From an uncultured Anaerolineaceae bacterium (lineage in GTDB: Bacteria > Chloroflexota > Anaerolineae > Anaerolineales > Anaerolineaceae): 12,315 bases of DNA. Below the pieces are notes generated by a model. That model saw only the letters and a program-made list of their open reading frames with translations, made no database searches and was not told where the DNA came from. This document shows positions 7,413 to 12,315 of this stretch, piece after piece (within the stretch, counting starts at the first letter, position 1; each line of letters begins with the position of its first letter). A program made the translations under genes and the position numbers. Where the stretch lies: contig CALAEB010000403.1 of NCBI GenBank assembly GCA_937890875.1, positions 1 through 12,315 on the forward strand. Direction: 5' to 3'.

Positions 7413-8109
7413 TCAGGCCTCCTTATTAAAACGGTAGCCGACGCCGTGGACGGTCAGGATATAAAAAGGATGTTCCGCGTCCGGCTCGATCTTTTTCCGC
7501 AATTTGCTGATAAAGGACATAATATTTCCGTCATCCAAAGCATAAGCATCCCCCCAGACTTGCGTGTAAATCTGTTTTCTGGTAAAGACCCGCCCTTTGT
7601 TAGAAGCCAGAAAAGCCAATAAATCGAATTCCTTGCCGGTGAGTTCAACCGGTTCTCCATGGATGGAAACGGTCCGGTTCGCCCGGTCAATCACCATCTC
7701 TCGCAATTGAAGAAGATCCGGCGCTGCCGGCTGATTAAACGTGGTATAACGCCGGACCAGCGACCCCACCCGCGCCATCAGTTCGTTGAGACTGAACGGC
7801 TTCGTCAGGTAATCGTCCGCCCCAAGACGCAGTCCGGTCACCTTGTCAATTTCATCGCCTTTCGCTGTCAGCATCAGCACAGGAACCGTGCTGTTTCTTC
7901 GGATTTCGGTCAAAACCTGGAACCCATTCATGCCGGGCAGCATCACATCCAAAATAATGAGACAATAAGCAGCGTTGGGATCCGCCATTTTACCCAGGCC
8001 TTCCCCGCCGGTATACGCGACATCTGCCTGCAGTCCCTCCTGCGCCGCGCATTTTTTCATTAAAACGCACAATTCTATATCATCGTCGATGATTAATACC
8101 TGGTTCCAC
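7413..8109 (-). CDS. OmpR-family response regulator; 5' end apparently disrupted by a one-base insertion
   Basis: The receiver domain (phosphoacceptor Asp in LIILDVMLPGMNG, about D54 once the N-terminus is restored, and Lys in YLTKPF) is followed by a winged-helix DNA-binding domain (ELTGKEFDLLAFLASNKGRVFTRKQIY and the final GVGYRF). The frame upstream of codon TTG 8072 still reads V-L-I-I-D-D-D-I-E (8099-8073), the essential first strand and acidic pocket, yet no ATG, GTG or TTG lies in that frame between there and the TGA stop at 8148-8146. GTG 8109-8107 reads GTG GAA CCA G and would run into the receiver as M-E-P-V-L-I-I-D-D-D if one G of the GG at 8100-8099 were absent. A TTG 8072 start would remove the acidic pocket and probably destroy phosphorylation. 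The likely target is the repeat site at 6447-6477. Confidence 0.8.
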
Positions 8110-8385
8110 TTTCTTTCCGGGAACGCGAATTCCCCTTTTCACGCTCCGTTGATCCGAAAGGAACATCCCCGCATCTATTCCAGTATATTTCTTTCATCCA
8201 AAATATACCATGGGGGCGCCGGTGTTTCAGGATTATGAAATTTGGGCAAACCGCTCCATTTTCGAAACACTGACGACGTTTCGCATGGCCGCGGGTTTAT
8301 AACAAAGCACCGATCCGAAGACAAAGTCCGCTTTCGACAGAAAAGCGACTGTTTTTTATTCCCATGTCCCGGCGGACAATGGCGC
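8110..8385. other. Intergenic region upstream of the response regulator gene
   Basis: I see no gene here. On the minus strand it probably carries the regulator's promoter and a leader of about 80 nt. A cluster of GTTTC/GAAAC half-sites is present: GTGTTTC at 8223-8229, CGAAAC at 8263-8268 and GTTTCG at 8278-8283. A weaker hairpin (arms 8325-8334 and 8342-8350) with T6 at 8352-8357 on the plus strand has no obvious transcript to stop; read leftward it could back up the terminator at 8386-8424. Confidence 0.4.
8202..8230 (-). promoter_or_regulatory. Possible promoter of the two-component genes
   Basis: On the minus strand CTGAAA (8230-8225), a 17-nt spacer and TATATT (8207-8202) match 4 of 6 and 5 of 6 consensus bases. 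A second -10-like TATACT (8187-8182) lacks a -35. This is the best candidate in the gap, but it is not strong. Confidence 0.35.
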
Positions 8386-8424
8386 AAAAAAGCCTCCCGA
8401 CCGCACAACGCGGATCGGGAAGCT
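8386..8424 (-). terminator. Rho-independent terminator of the PPOX-family gene
   Basis: Read on the minus strand, AGCTTCCCGA (8424-8415) pairs with TCGGGAGGCT (8400-8391) through ten pairs including one G-T. An inner CCGC/GCGG stem lies inside it, and the hairpin runs directly into a T-run (8391-8386). It lies 26 nt after the PPOX gene's stop and separates it from the two-component genes. Confidence 0.88.
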
Positions 8425-8449
8425 GCCAAACGCTGTGTGAAAAAAACCG

Positions 8450-8878
8450 TTAAAACCTGACTGTTACCGTCTGAGATGGGCCCAGAATCACGTCGGCCTC
8501 GCGGACATGGATCTCGTAAACGTCCAAAAACCGGCCGATGACGGCCAGCGTTTGTTCAAACCCGGAAATCTGCGCAATGAACAGATCTTTGACTTCATCC
8601 ATCGAGAAATCACTTTTGCGAACCGTCGCATTTTTGCTGCGAACATGCGCGTGCCCATCTGCGGGCATCGGAACTGTCGAAAATGCGACCTTCTCGTCTT
8701 TTTCGAATTCGGTAGTCTTCTCGCTGCCCCGCCTGGTTGAAAAGTAGATTACCCCGGGTCTTCCGGCATCCGCGCAATGATTGACGATCCTGACATTCGG
8801 CAGCCCGTCCATCAAATTGGCCAGCGCGATGCAGGCCGCCTTTTTCACGATATGAGTAAATTCCTGATTGGCATCCAT
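8450..8878 (-). CDS. Pyridoxamine 5'-phosphate oxidase-like (PPOX) flavin-binding protein
   Basis: The protein has 142 residues. I place the start at ATG 8878-8876, 11 nt after AAGGAG (8895-8890). An upstream in-frame ATG at 8911 has no ribosome binding site and overlaps the likely -10 element (8917-8912), so it would lie before or at the transcript start. The fold is that of the PNPOx-like split barrel: A-A-C-I-A-L-A-N-L-M-D-G-L-P-N-V-R-I-V-N (first strands), a VIYFSTRRGSEKTTEFEKDEKVAFSTVP stretch typical of FMN/F420-binding members (S-x-K at the phosphate site), then helical and strand elements to VTVRF. Small stand-alone members of this kind bind FMN or related cofactors and are often involved in redox or antibiotic-modifying reactions; the substrate is unknown. 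The gene diverges from the WYL regulator across an operator-like site, so it is very likely that regulator's target. Confidence 0.85.
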   Translation of the reverse strand: MDANQEFTHIVKKAACIALANLMDGLPNVRIVNHCADAGRPGVIYFSTRRGSEKTTEFEKDEKVAFSTVPMPADGHAHVRSKNATVRKSDFSMDEVKDLFIAQISGFEQTLAVIGRFLDVYEIHVREADVILGPSQTVTVRF

Positions 8879-8911
8879 TCTTTCATAAACTCCTTCTTTG
8901 CTTTTTAACAT

Positions 8912-8917
8912 ATCATA
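8912..8917 (-). promoter_or_regulatory. -10 element of the PPOX gene promoter
   Basis: TATGAT reads on the minus strand, 11 nt from the operator core, with no good -35 (ATACAG at 17-nt spacing). The alpha/beta hydrolase gene has the same arrangement, with TATGCT at 11671-11666 lying 12 nt from its operator. The repeated layout supports a real promoter controlled at the -35 region. Confidence 0.5.
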
Positions 8918-8926
8918 CGGACTATC

Positions 8927-8954
8927 GTTGACAGCTGTATGTCAGCAATTAAAA
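8927..8954. promoter_or_regulatory. Operator-like site A between the PPOX gene and the WYL regulator
   Basis: The core TGACA-GCTGTA-TGTCA (8929-8944) is an inverted repeat in the divergent promoter region. The 28-bp block around it is repeated at 11682-11709 with 25 identical bases. It overlaps the -35 of the regulator's promoter and the -35 zone of the PPOX promoter, as expected of a site bound by the WYL/YafY regulator and giving autoregulation. The identity of the binder is inferred. Confidence 0.7.
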
Positions 8955-8955
8955 T
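8928..8955 (+). promoter_or_regulatory. Promoter of the WYL regulator gene
   Basis: TTGACA (8928-8933), a 16-nt spacer and TAAAAT (8950-8955) match 6 of 6 and 5 of 6 consensus bases. The -35 and most of the spacer lie inside operator-like site A, so a bound regulator would block its own promoter. The leader is about 65 nt. Confidence 0.65.
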
Positions 8956-9027
8956 AAGAAAAGGATTTGGATTTTCAGGCAGAAAACAGGCGGGATCCAA
9001 TCAAGTAAACGGGCAAGGGAAGGAAAA

Positions 9028-9969
9028 ATGAAAACTGACCGGCTGATCTCGATCATTCTGCTTCTACTGGAACGGGAAAAAATCAGCGCCAAAGAATTGT
9101 CGGAAACGTTTGAAGTGTCACTGCGGACCATTTACCGCGATATCGACACCATCAACCTGGCCGGCGTTCCGATTCTTTCCACACCCGGCGTCAACGGCGG
9201 CTTTCAGATCATGGAGCGGTACAAAGTCGATAAAAAAGTGTTCTCGGCTTCGGATATCGTGACGCTTTTAAAGGGTCTCGAGAGCGTCTCCACAATTTTA
9301 AGCCGGGAAGAGCTCATCAACACGTTTGTGAAGGTCAAAAGCCTGATCCCATCCGAAAAAGCAAACGAAATCGAATTGAAATCGAATCAGATCCTGATCG
9401 ATCTGCAGCCATGGAAAGGCAACCCCAATATACAGCTTTTTCTCGATATCATCCATGCCGCGCTGCGCGAACAGAAACTGGCCGCTTTTGACTATTTCGA
9501 CCGGAAAGGGCAAAGCAGCCAGCGGAAAATCGAACCGACCCGGCTGATTTTAAAAGGAAATAGCTGGTATGTGCAGGGATTCTGCCTTGACCGGCAGGAC
9601 TTCCGTCTGTTCAAAATATCCCGTATGGCCGGGCTGACGATGCTGGACGAGCCGTTTTCCCCGCGGGAAACGCCGCCGGTCATCTCGGATTTTGTGGAAA
9701 TGATGACAAAAAGACAACTCACGGTCAAACTGCTTGTTCACGAATCGGCCAGGGACAGCGTGATGGACTACTGCAATGCGGAAAACATTACGCCTTACGG
9801 GGAGCACCATTTCATCGCACTGATGCCGTTCATCGATGACGATGCCGGCTATAATCTCCTGCTGAGTTTCGGTGACCGCTGCGAATGCCTGGAACCGCCG
9901 GAAATCAGGGATGAGCTGATCCGCCGGATCGAAAACCTGTCCAGGCTGTATCGGCAGTCCCCGGCATAG
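9028..9969 (+). CDS. YafY/YobV-type transcriptional regulator with HTH and WYL domains
   Basis: The protein has 313 residues and starts at ATG 9028, with AAGGGAAGGA ending 3 nt before it. Residues 3-60 form an HTH_11/DeoR-like winged helix (AKELSETFEVSLRTIYRDID, recognition helix about 31-40). Residues about 136-205 form the WYL domain, with the eponymous motif present as W180-Y181-V182 and basic/aromatic residues in the usual RLFKISRM strand. Residues about 225-305 match the WCX C-terminal extension. Most family members are repressors that respond to a ligand, often a nucleotide or nucleic acid fragment, bound at the WYL domain; the ligand here is unknown. It diverges from the PPOX gene, with site A between them. 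A near copy of site A lies before the alpha/beta hydrolase gene. It therefore probably regulates itself, the PPOX gene and the hydrolase gene. I see no terminator after it. Confidence 0.92.
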   Translation: MKTDRLISIILLLLEREKISAKELSETFEVSLRTIYRDIDTINLAGVPILSTPGVNGGFQIMERYKVDKKVFSASDIVTLLKGLESVSTILSREELINTFVKVKSLIPSEKANEIELKSNQILIDLQPWKGNPNIQLFLDIIHAALREQKLAAFDYFDRKGQSSQRKIEPTRLILKGNSWYVQGFCLDRQDFRLFKISRMAGLTMLDEPFSPRETPPVISDFVEMMTKRQLTVKLLVHESARDSVMDYCNAENITPYGEHHFIALMPFIDDDAGYNLLLSFGDRCECLEPPEIRDELIRRIENLSRLYRQSPA

Positions 9970-10035
9970 GCGCGCCTGCAATAACACTTTCCCGGCGTAT
10001 ACGCTTCTCAATCAAAAGTTTTGGCGGTTTCCAGG

Positions 10036-10587
10036 TCAGGAGGCTGACCCAACAGCAGCCATCCGGTCATAGATTTTGCGAATCGTGTTCAGGTTGCGGC
10101 TGGTAAATTGTTCCCGCATGTCCTTACGGGCGAGTATTTTCGAAAACCCGGCGTCCAGTGTGGAGCCTTTCGGCCCCTGCCAGTAAAACACACCGTTCTT
10201 CACCGCCGCCCCTTCAAAAGCGACCGGGGTAATTTCTTTGAATTTGTCCCATAAAAGCGTTTCCGCTCCCGCTTCGCCGACGAATGCGTAGCTGTGCAGC
10301 GTGTCGGAAGGCGCAAAAGGATTGCTGAGCAGAATATTGCTGACTTCAGCCCTGTCCTTCACGAAGAGATTCGCCTGATAGGCATAATGGGACGAAACGG
10401 CCGATTCAAGCTGTTCCCGCAGCGTTTCTTTCGGCAGATCCGACTGAAACACGAGATTGCCGGAAGTTAAAACAGAGCTGACGGCTTTCATCCCGGCCTG
10501 TGTGAAAACGGCGCAGACTTCCGCCATTTTCATCGTGCGTCCGTTCAGATTGACGCCTCGCAAAAAAGCGCAGAAAACAGGGATCAT
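10036..10587 (-). CDS. DUF1697 family protein
   Basis: The protein has 183 residues, the usual length of the family. ATG 10587-10585 has GGAGG 5 nt upstream. The family's N-terminal signature is clear (AFLRGVNLNGR-T-x-KMAEV, residues 7-23), as are the following T-S-G-N-L-V-F strand (about 41-47) and the C-terminal R-N-x-N-T-I-R-K-I-Y-D-R-M helix (about 163-175). DUF1697 proteins are small cytosolic proteins with no established biochemical role; no catalytic residues can be named. The gene is convergent with the WYL regulator gene (66-nt gap) and has neither a clear promoter nor a copy of the WYL operator. A hairpin (GGTCAG/CTGACC, 10034-10049) overlaps its stop codon but lacks a T-run, so termination is unclear. 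Confidence 0.9.
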   Translation of the reverse strand: MIPVFCAFLRGVNLNGRTMKMAEVCAVFTQAGMKAVSSVLTSGNLVFQSDLPKETLREQLESAVSSHYAYQANLFVKDRAEVSNILLSNPFAPSDTLHSYAFVGEAGAETLLWDKFKEITPVAFEGAAVKNGVFYWQGPKGSTLDAGFSKILARKDMREQFTSRNLNTIRKIYDRMAAVGSAS

Positions 10588-10835
10588 TTTATCCTCCGCA
10601 TCCAGATTTCACTGCCGGCACAGCCGCAGAGGCTGCCGAAACGCGCCGGCCTGTGGCAGACATCACCCCGGCAGCAATTCGATTTTCATTTTGCCGTTTT
10701 TTCAGGCACCCGCCAGGATTCTTAATCGAATTATATCGTGCCAGGCCGCAGCGCCGGCGCCGGAAAGCAGGATGCGGTATAAAAAAGATCCCATCGTTCT
10801 GCCGGTTTGCACTTATTGAAAAAGATTTGCCGGTG
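10588..10835. other. Intergenic region between the DUF1697 and hydrolase genes
   Basis: No gene is visible. It contains a 9-bp inverted repeat AATTCGATT (10676-10684) / AATCGAATT (10724-10732) around a 39-nt loop, and a palindrome GCGCCGGCGC (10751-10760). The leftward hydrolase transcript has no convincing terminator here, so read-through into the DUF1697 gene is possible. Confidence 0.35.
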
Positions 10836-11630
10836 TCATTCCGCCCGCAGCCTGTCCAAAAACCGGCTCACAGTATCCAGAAACAATTCGGGTTCGTCAA
10901 GGTTTATCGCGTGGCCGCTTTTTTGGAACACCATGTATTCAGTGTTTTTCCTCCGCTGCGCCATTTCTTCGATATGATCCTGCTTGACGACCCACGACTT
11001 TTTGCCGTGCAGCAGCAGCGCGGGGCAAGCCGAATTCAGAAAATCCGCCCACCAACCACCGTTGATGTTTTCCTGTGATTCGCCCAGGTTCGCTTTATCA
11101 AAGCGGAACTGCCAGCCCGTTCCCGTTTCCACCGCGCTTTCAAGGAAATAGCCGGCGGCGCGGATCCCGAACCGGCGCAGACTGTATCCCAGCGCCTGAA
11201 GTGTGGGTGCATCATCAGCAATTTCCGAAGCAAAGGAAGCGTCATCTTTTTCGACAGCCCCGGCATCCTCGATCAGCAAACCTTTTATCAGATCGTTACG
11301 CTTCGACGCGATCTGATAAGCGTTGATGCCACCGAGCGAATGCCCCAGAAGGACCACCGGCATATTGTCAAGCACCGTTTCGATAAACGTCAGAACATCC
11401 CCGATATAATCGGCTCTTCCATAACAGCCCTTTTCGGCATGGTCGCTCCAGCCGTGGCCGCGCTGGTCGAGGCTGTAAACATGCCAGTCCGCCAATCGTT
11501 CCATCAGCCCCGCGTAATACCGCGCGCAGCCAAAATGCCCGTGCAGGCACAGCAAAACCGGCTTGCCCGCTTGTTCGTTATCCAGATACGACAATTTCAG
11601 GTTTCCCGAATGATAAAATTTTCGGATCAT
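10836..11630 (-). CDS. Alpha/beta fold hydrolase
   Basis: The protein has 264 residues. ATG 11630-11628 is preceded by AGGAG 9 nt upstream. Features of the alpha/beta hydrolase fold appear in order: oxyanion-hole motif LHGHFG (29-34), the D-x-R-G-H-G-W-S-D turn (55-63), nucleophile elbow GHSLGG with Ser98, and the catalytic His240 in SGHAINLDEP. The acid after strand 7 is not obvious, because the usual Asp position reads K-K-S-W-V-V. Asp122 after strand 6 or Asp218 are the alternatives. The cap region about 125-195 is short. No signal peptide is present, so it should be cytosolic. Substrates of this group are small esters, lactones or similar and cannot be predicted here. A copy of the WYL operator-like site lies 52 nt upstream, which links this gene to the regulator at 9028-9969. 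The nearby PPOX enzyme may act in the same pathway. Confidence 0.9.
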   Translation of the reverse strand: MIRKFYHSGNLKLSYLDNEQAGKPVLLCLHGHFGCARYYAGLMERLADWHVYSLDQRGHGWSDHAEKGCYGRADYIGDVLTFIETVLDNMPVVLLGHSLGGINAYQIASKRNDLIKGLLIEDAGAVEKDDASFASEIADDAPTLQALGYSLRRFGIRAAGYFLESAVETGTGWQFRFDKANLGESQENINGGWWADFLNSACPALLLHGKKSWVVKQDHIEEMAQRRKNTEYMVFQKSGHAINLDEPELFLDTVSRFLDRLRAE

Positions 11631-11681
11631 ATTGTTCCACTCCTGTTCAATATTTTGCTGTTTTCAGCATAACCGCCCATT

Positions 11682-11709
11682 GTTGACATCTGTGTGTCAG
11701 CAATGAAAA
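11682..11709. promoter_or_regulatory. Operator-like site B upstream of the alpha/beta hydrolase gene
   Basis: The core TGACA-TCTGTG-TGTCA (11684-11699) sits in a 28-bp block matching site A (8927-8954) at 25 positions, including the flanking GCAAT. On the minus strand a -10-like TATGCT (11671-11666) lies 12 nt from the core, and no good -35 is present, as at the PPOX promoter. The likely binder is the WYL regulator. Confidence 0.68.
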
Positions 11710-11726
11710 CTGAAAGAAAAAAATCA

Positions 11727-11772
11727 CCATATTTCAAATCGACGTCAAAAAAATCAGCAATTCGAAATATGG
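11727..11772. repeat. Long A+T-rich inverted repeat upstream of ccdA
   Basis: CCATATTTCAAAT (11727-11739) and ATTCGAAATATGG (11760-11772) pair over 13 bases with one mismatch around a 20-nt loop. On the minus strand the stem is followed after 3 nt by seven T, so it could act as a leftward terminator, although no leftward gene lies upstream of it. On the plus strand it lies about 150 bp before the ccdA-like start. The rest of the gap to 11919 is A+T-rich, without a gene or a promoter I can defend. Confidence 0.5.
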
Positions 11773-11919
11773 CCTGAAACCAAAAGTATGAACCAAAAAA
11801 AGGGGTATTGGTTGTTCTCTTTCCGTTTTATTCGGATTTTTTTGAACTTTCGCTTTTTTTGTCAAAAGATTGTTGTCATATGAAAACAGTTCGATTATCC
11901 TTATAGCGGAAAGGATCAA

Positions 11920-12315
11920 ATGAACGAAATAAGCTCTTTTTCCATGATCAGTGTTTTCACGGCGGGATTGTTATCTTTTTTTTCTCCCTGCATTTTTCCG
12001 CTGCTCCCGGTTTATATCAGCATCCTGACCGACCGAAAGGCTCCGGTGCAGGCAGGCAACAGCGACGAAATTACCGGAGAAGCCGCGCTGACGGCTCCCC
12101 GAAACAGAAGTGCGGTTCCGGGCGCGCTGGTCAAACCGCTCCTGTTCACCGCCGGGTTGGCCGTGGCTTTTATCATTCTTGGGTTCGGCGCCGGCAGCCT
12201 CGGCAGTTGGGTCAACAGCCGCCTGGTGACGCTGATTGGCGGCGCTTTGGTCGTGCTGCTGGGTCTCTTCCAGATGGAACTGATTTCGCTCCCTTGGCTG
12301 CAGCAGACACACAAG
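11920..12315 (+). CDS. ccdA: CcdA/DsbD-type transmembrane thiol-disulfide carrier, N-terminal part (3' end outside window)
   Basis: ATG 11920 has AAAGGA (11910-11915) 4 nt upstream, and the frame is open for 132 codons to the window end. The first helix reads F-T-A-G-L-L-S-F-F-S-P-C-I-F-P-L-L-P-V-Y, the signature of CcdA and the DsbD membrane domain; Cys24 in S-P-C is the first of the two redox cysteines. The second should lie beyond the window. Helix 2 (about 71-92) and helix 3 (about 99-118) follow as in the family. The loop between helices 1 and 2 is rather long (about residues 37-70) and polar. CcdA passes electrons from cytosolic thioredoxin to thiol proteins outside the membrane, for cytochrome c maturation or for extracellular thioredoxin and methionine sulfoxide reductase systems; in Bacillota a thioredoxin-like or MsrA/B gene often follows. 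The gene symbol is by homology. Confidence 0.88.
   Translation, partial: MNEISSFSMISVFTAGLLSFFSPCIFPLLPVYISILTDRKAPVQAGNSDEITGEAALTAPRNRSAVPGALVKPLLFTAGLAVAFIILGFGAGSLGSWVNSRLVTLIGGALVVLLGLFQMELISLPWLQQTHK

Noticed and set aside
8325..8357. Hairpin with T6 on the plus strand
   Set aside because: There is no plus-strand gene or promoter upstream that it could terminate, and the stem is imperfect. It is mentioned only within the intergenic entry.
9995..10004. Palindrome GCGTATACGC after the WYL regulator gene
   Set aside because: It is ten bases without loop or T-run, lies at a convergent gene junction, and has no second copy in the window.
10034..10049. GGTCAG/CTGACC hairpin at the end of the DUF1697 gene
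   Set aside because: It overlaps the stop codon and lacks a T-run, so it is not a convincing terminator.
10733..10748. TGGCAC followed by TATAAT on the minus strand, resembling a sigma-54 or sigma-A promoter for DUF1697
   Set aside because: The sigma-54 -12 element is missing, and no -35 lies at the right distance for TATAAT.
11734..11919. 61-codon minus-strand frame in the A+T-rich gap before ccdA
   Set aside because: It has low-complexity A+T-rich codons and no ribosome binding site, and it includes the inverted repeat.
1..12315. CRISPR array, tRNA, rRNA, transposase or lantibiotic precursor gene
   Set aside because: I looked for regular repeats, cloverleaf-like sequences, transposase motifs and short Cys/Ser/Thr-rich leader peptides near the transporter and found none I could support.

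Overview
The window looks like chromosomal DNA of a bacterium of the Bacillota (Gram-positive, roughly half G+C). The grounds are strong AGGAGG-like ribosome binding sites, TTGACA/TATAAT-type promoters, frequent TTG starts, a lantibiotic-immunity-type ABC transporter with its own two-component system, and a CcdA-type redox protein. I cannot name the genus. No rRNA, tRNA, CRISPR array, insertion sequence or phage gene is visible.

Layout. 1-810 (+): C-terminal part of a calcineurin-like metallophosphoesterase, closed by a clear terminator. 1086-2939 (+): a secreted or membrane-anchored beta-lactamase/PBP-like serine hydrolase with four C-terminal membrane helices. 2927-3652 (-): a six-helix membrane protein of unknown role, convergent with the hydrolase and overlapping its 3' end by 13 bp, behind a near-consensus promoter. 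3741-4016 holds no gene I can recognise. 4017-8109 (-): a LanFEG/CprABC-like antimicrobial-peptide resistance module transcribed leftward as response regulator, histidine kinase, ATPase, permease E, permease G. Direct repeats with an 11-bp period sit at the promoter of the transporter genes. 8450-9969: a flavin-binding PPOX-family protein (-) diverging from a YafY-type WYL-domain regulator (+). 10036-10587 (-): a DUF1697 protein. 10836-11630 (-): an alpha/beta hydrolase. 11920 to the end (+): the start of a CcdA/DsbD-type membrane protein, cut by the window edge.

How the genes work together. The transporter trio is intact, but both genes of its two-component system appear to carry one-base frameshifts. 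The kinase is split between its dimerisation and ATPase domains. The regulator is cut off from its only plausible start codon just before its acidic pocket. Either the sensing arm is decaying while the pump is kept, or the assembly has indel errors here.

The WYL regulator, the PPOX gene and the alpha/beta hydrolase gene 2.7 kb away are tied together by two near-identical operator-like sites (TGACA-N6-TGTCA inside a 28-bp block with 25 identities). This suggests a small local regulon. I see no clear sign of a wholly new system. The shared operator and the broken two-component system with its preserved target site are the best leads.
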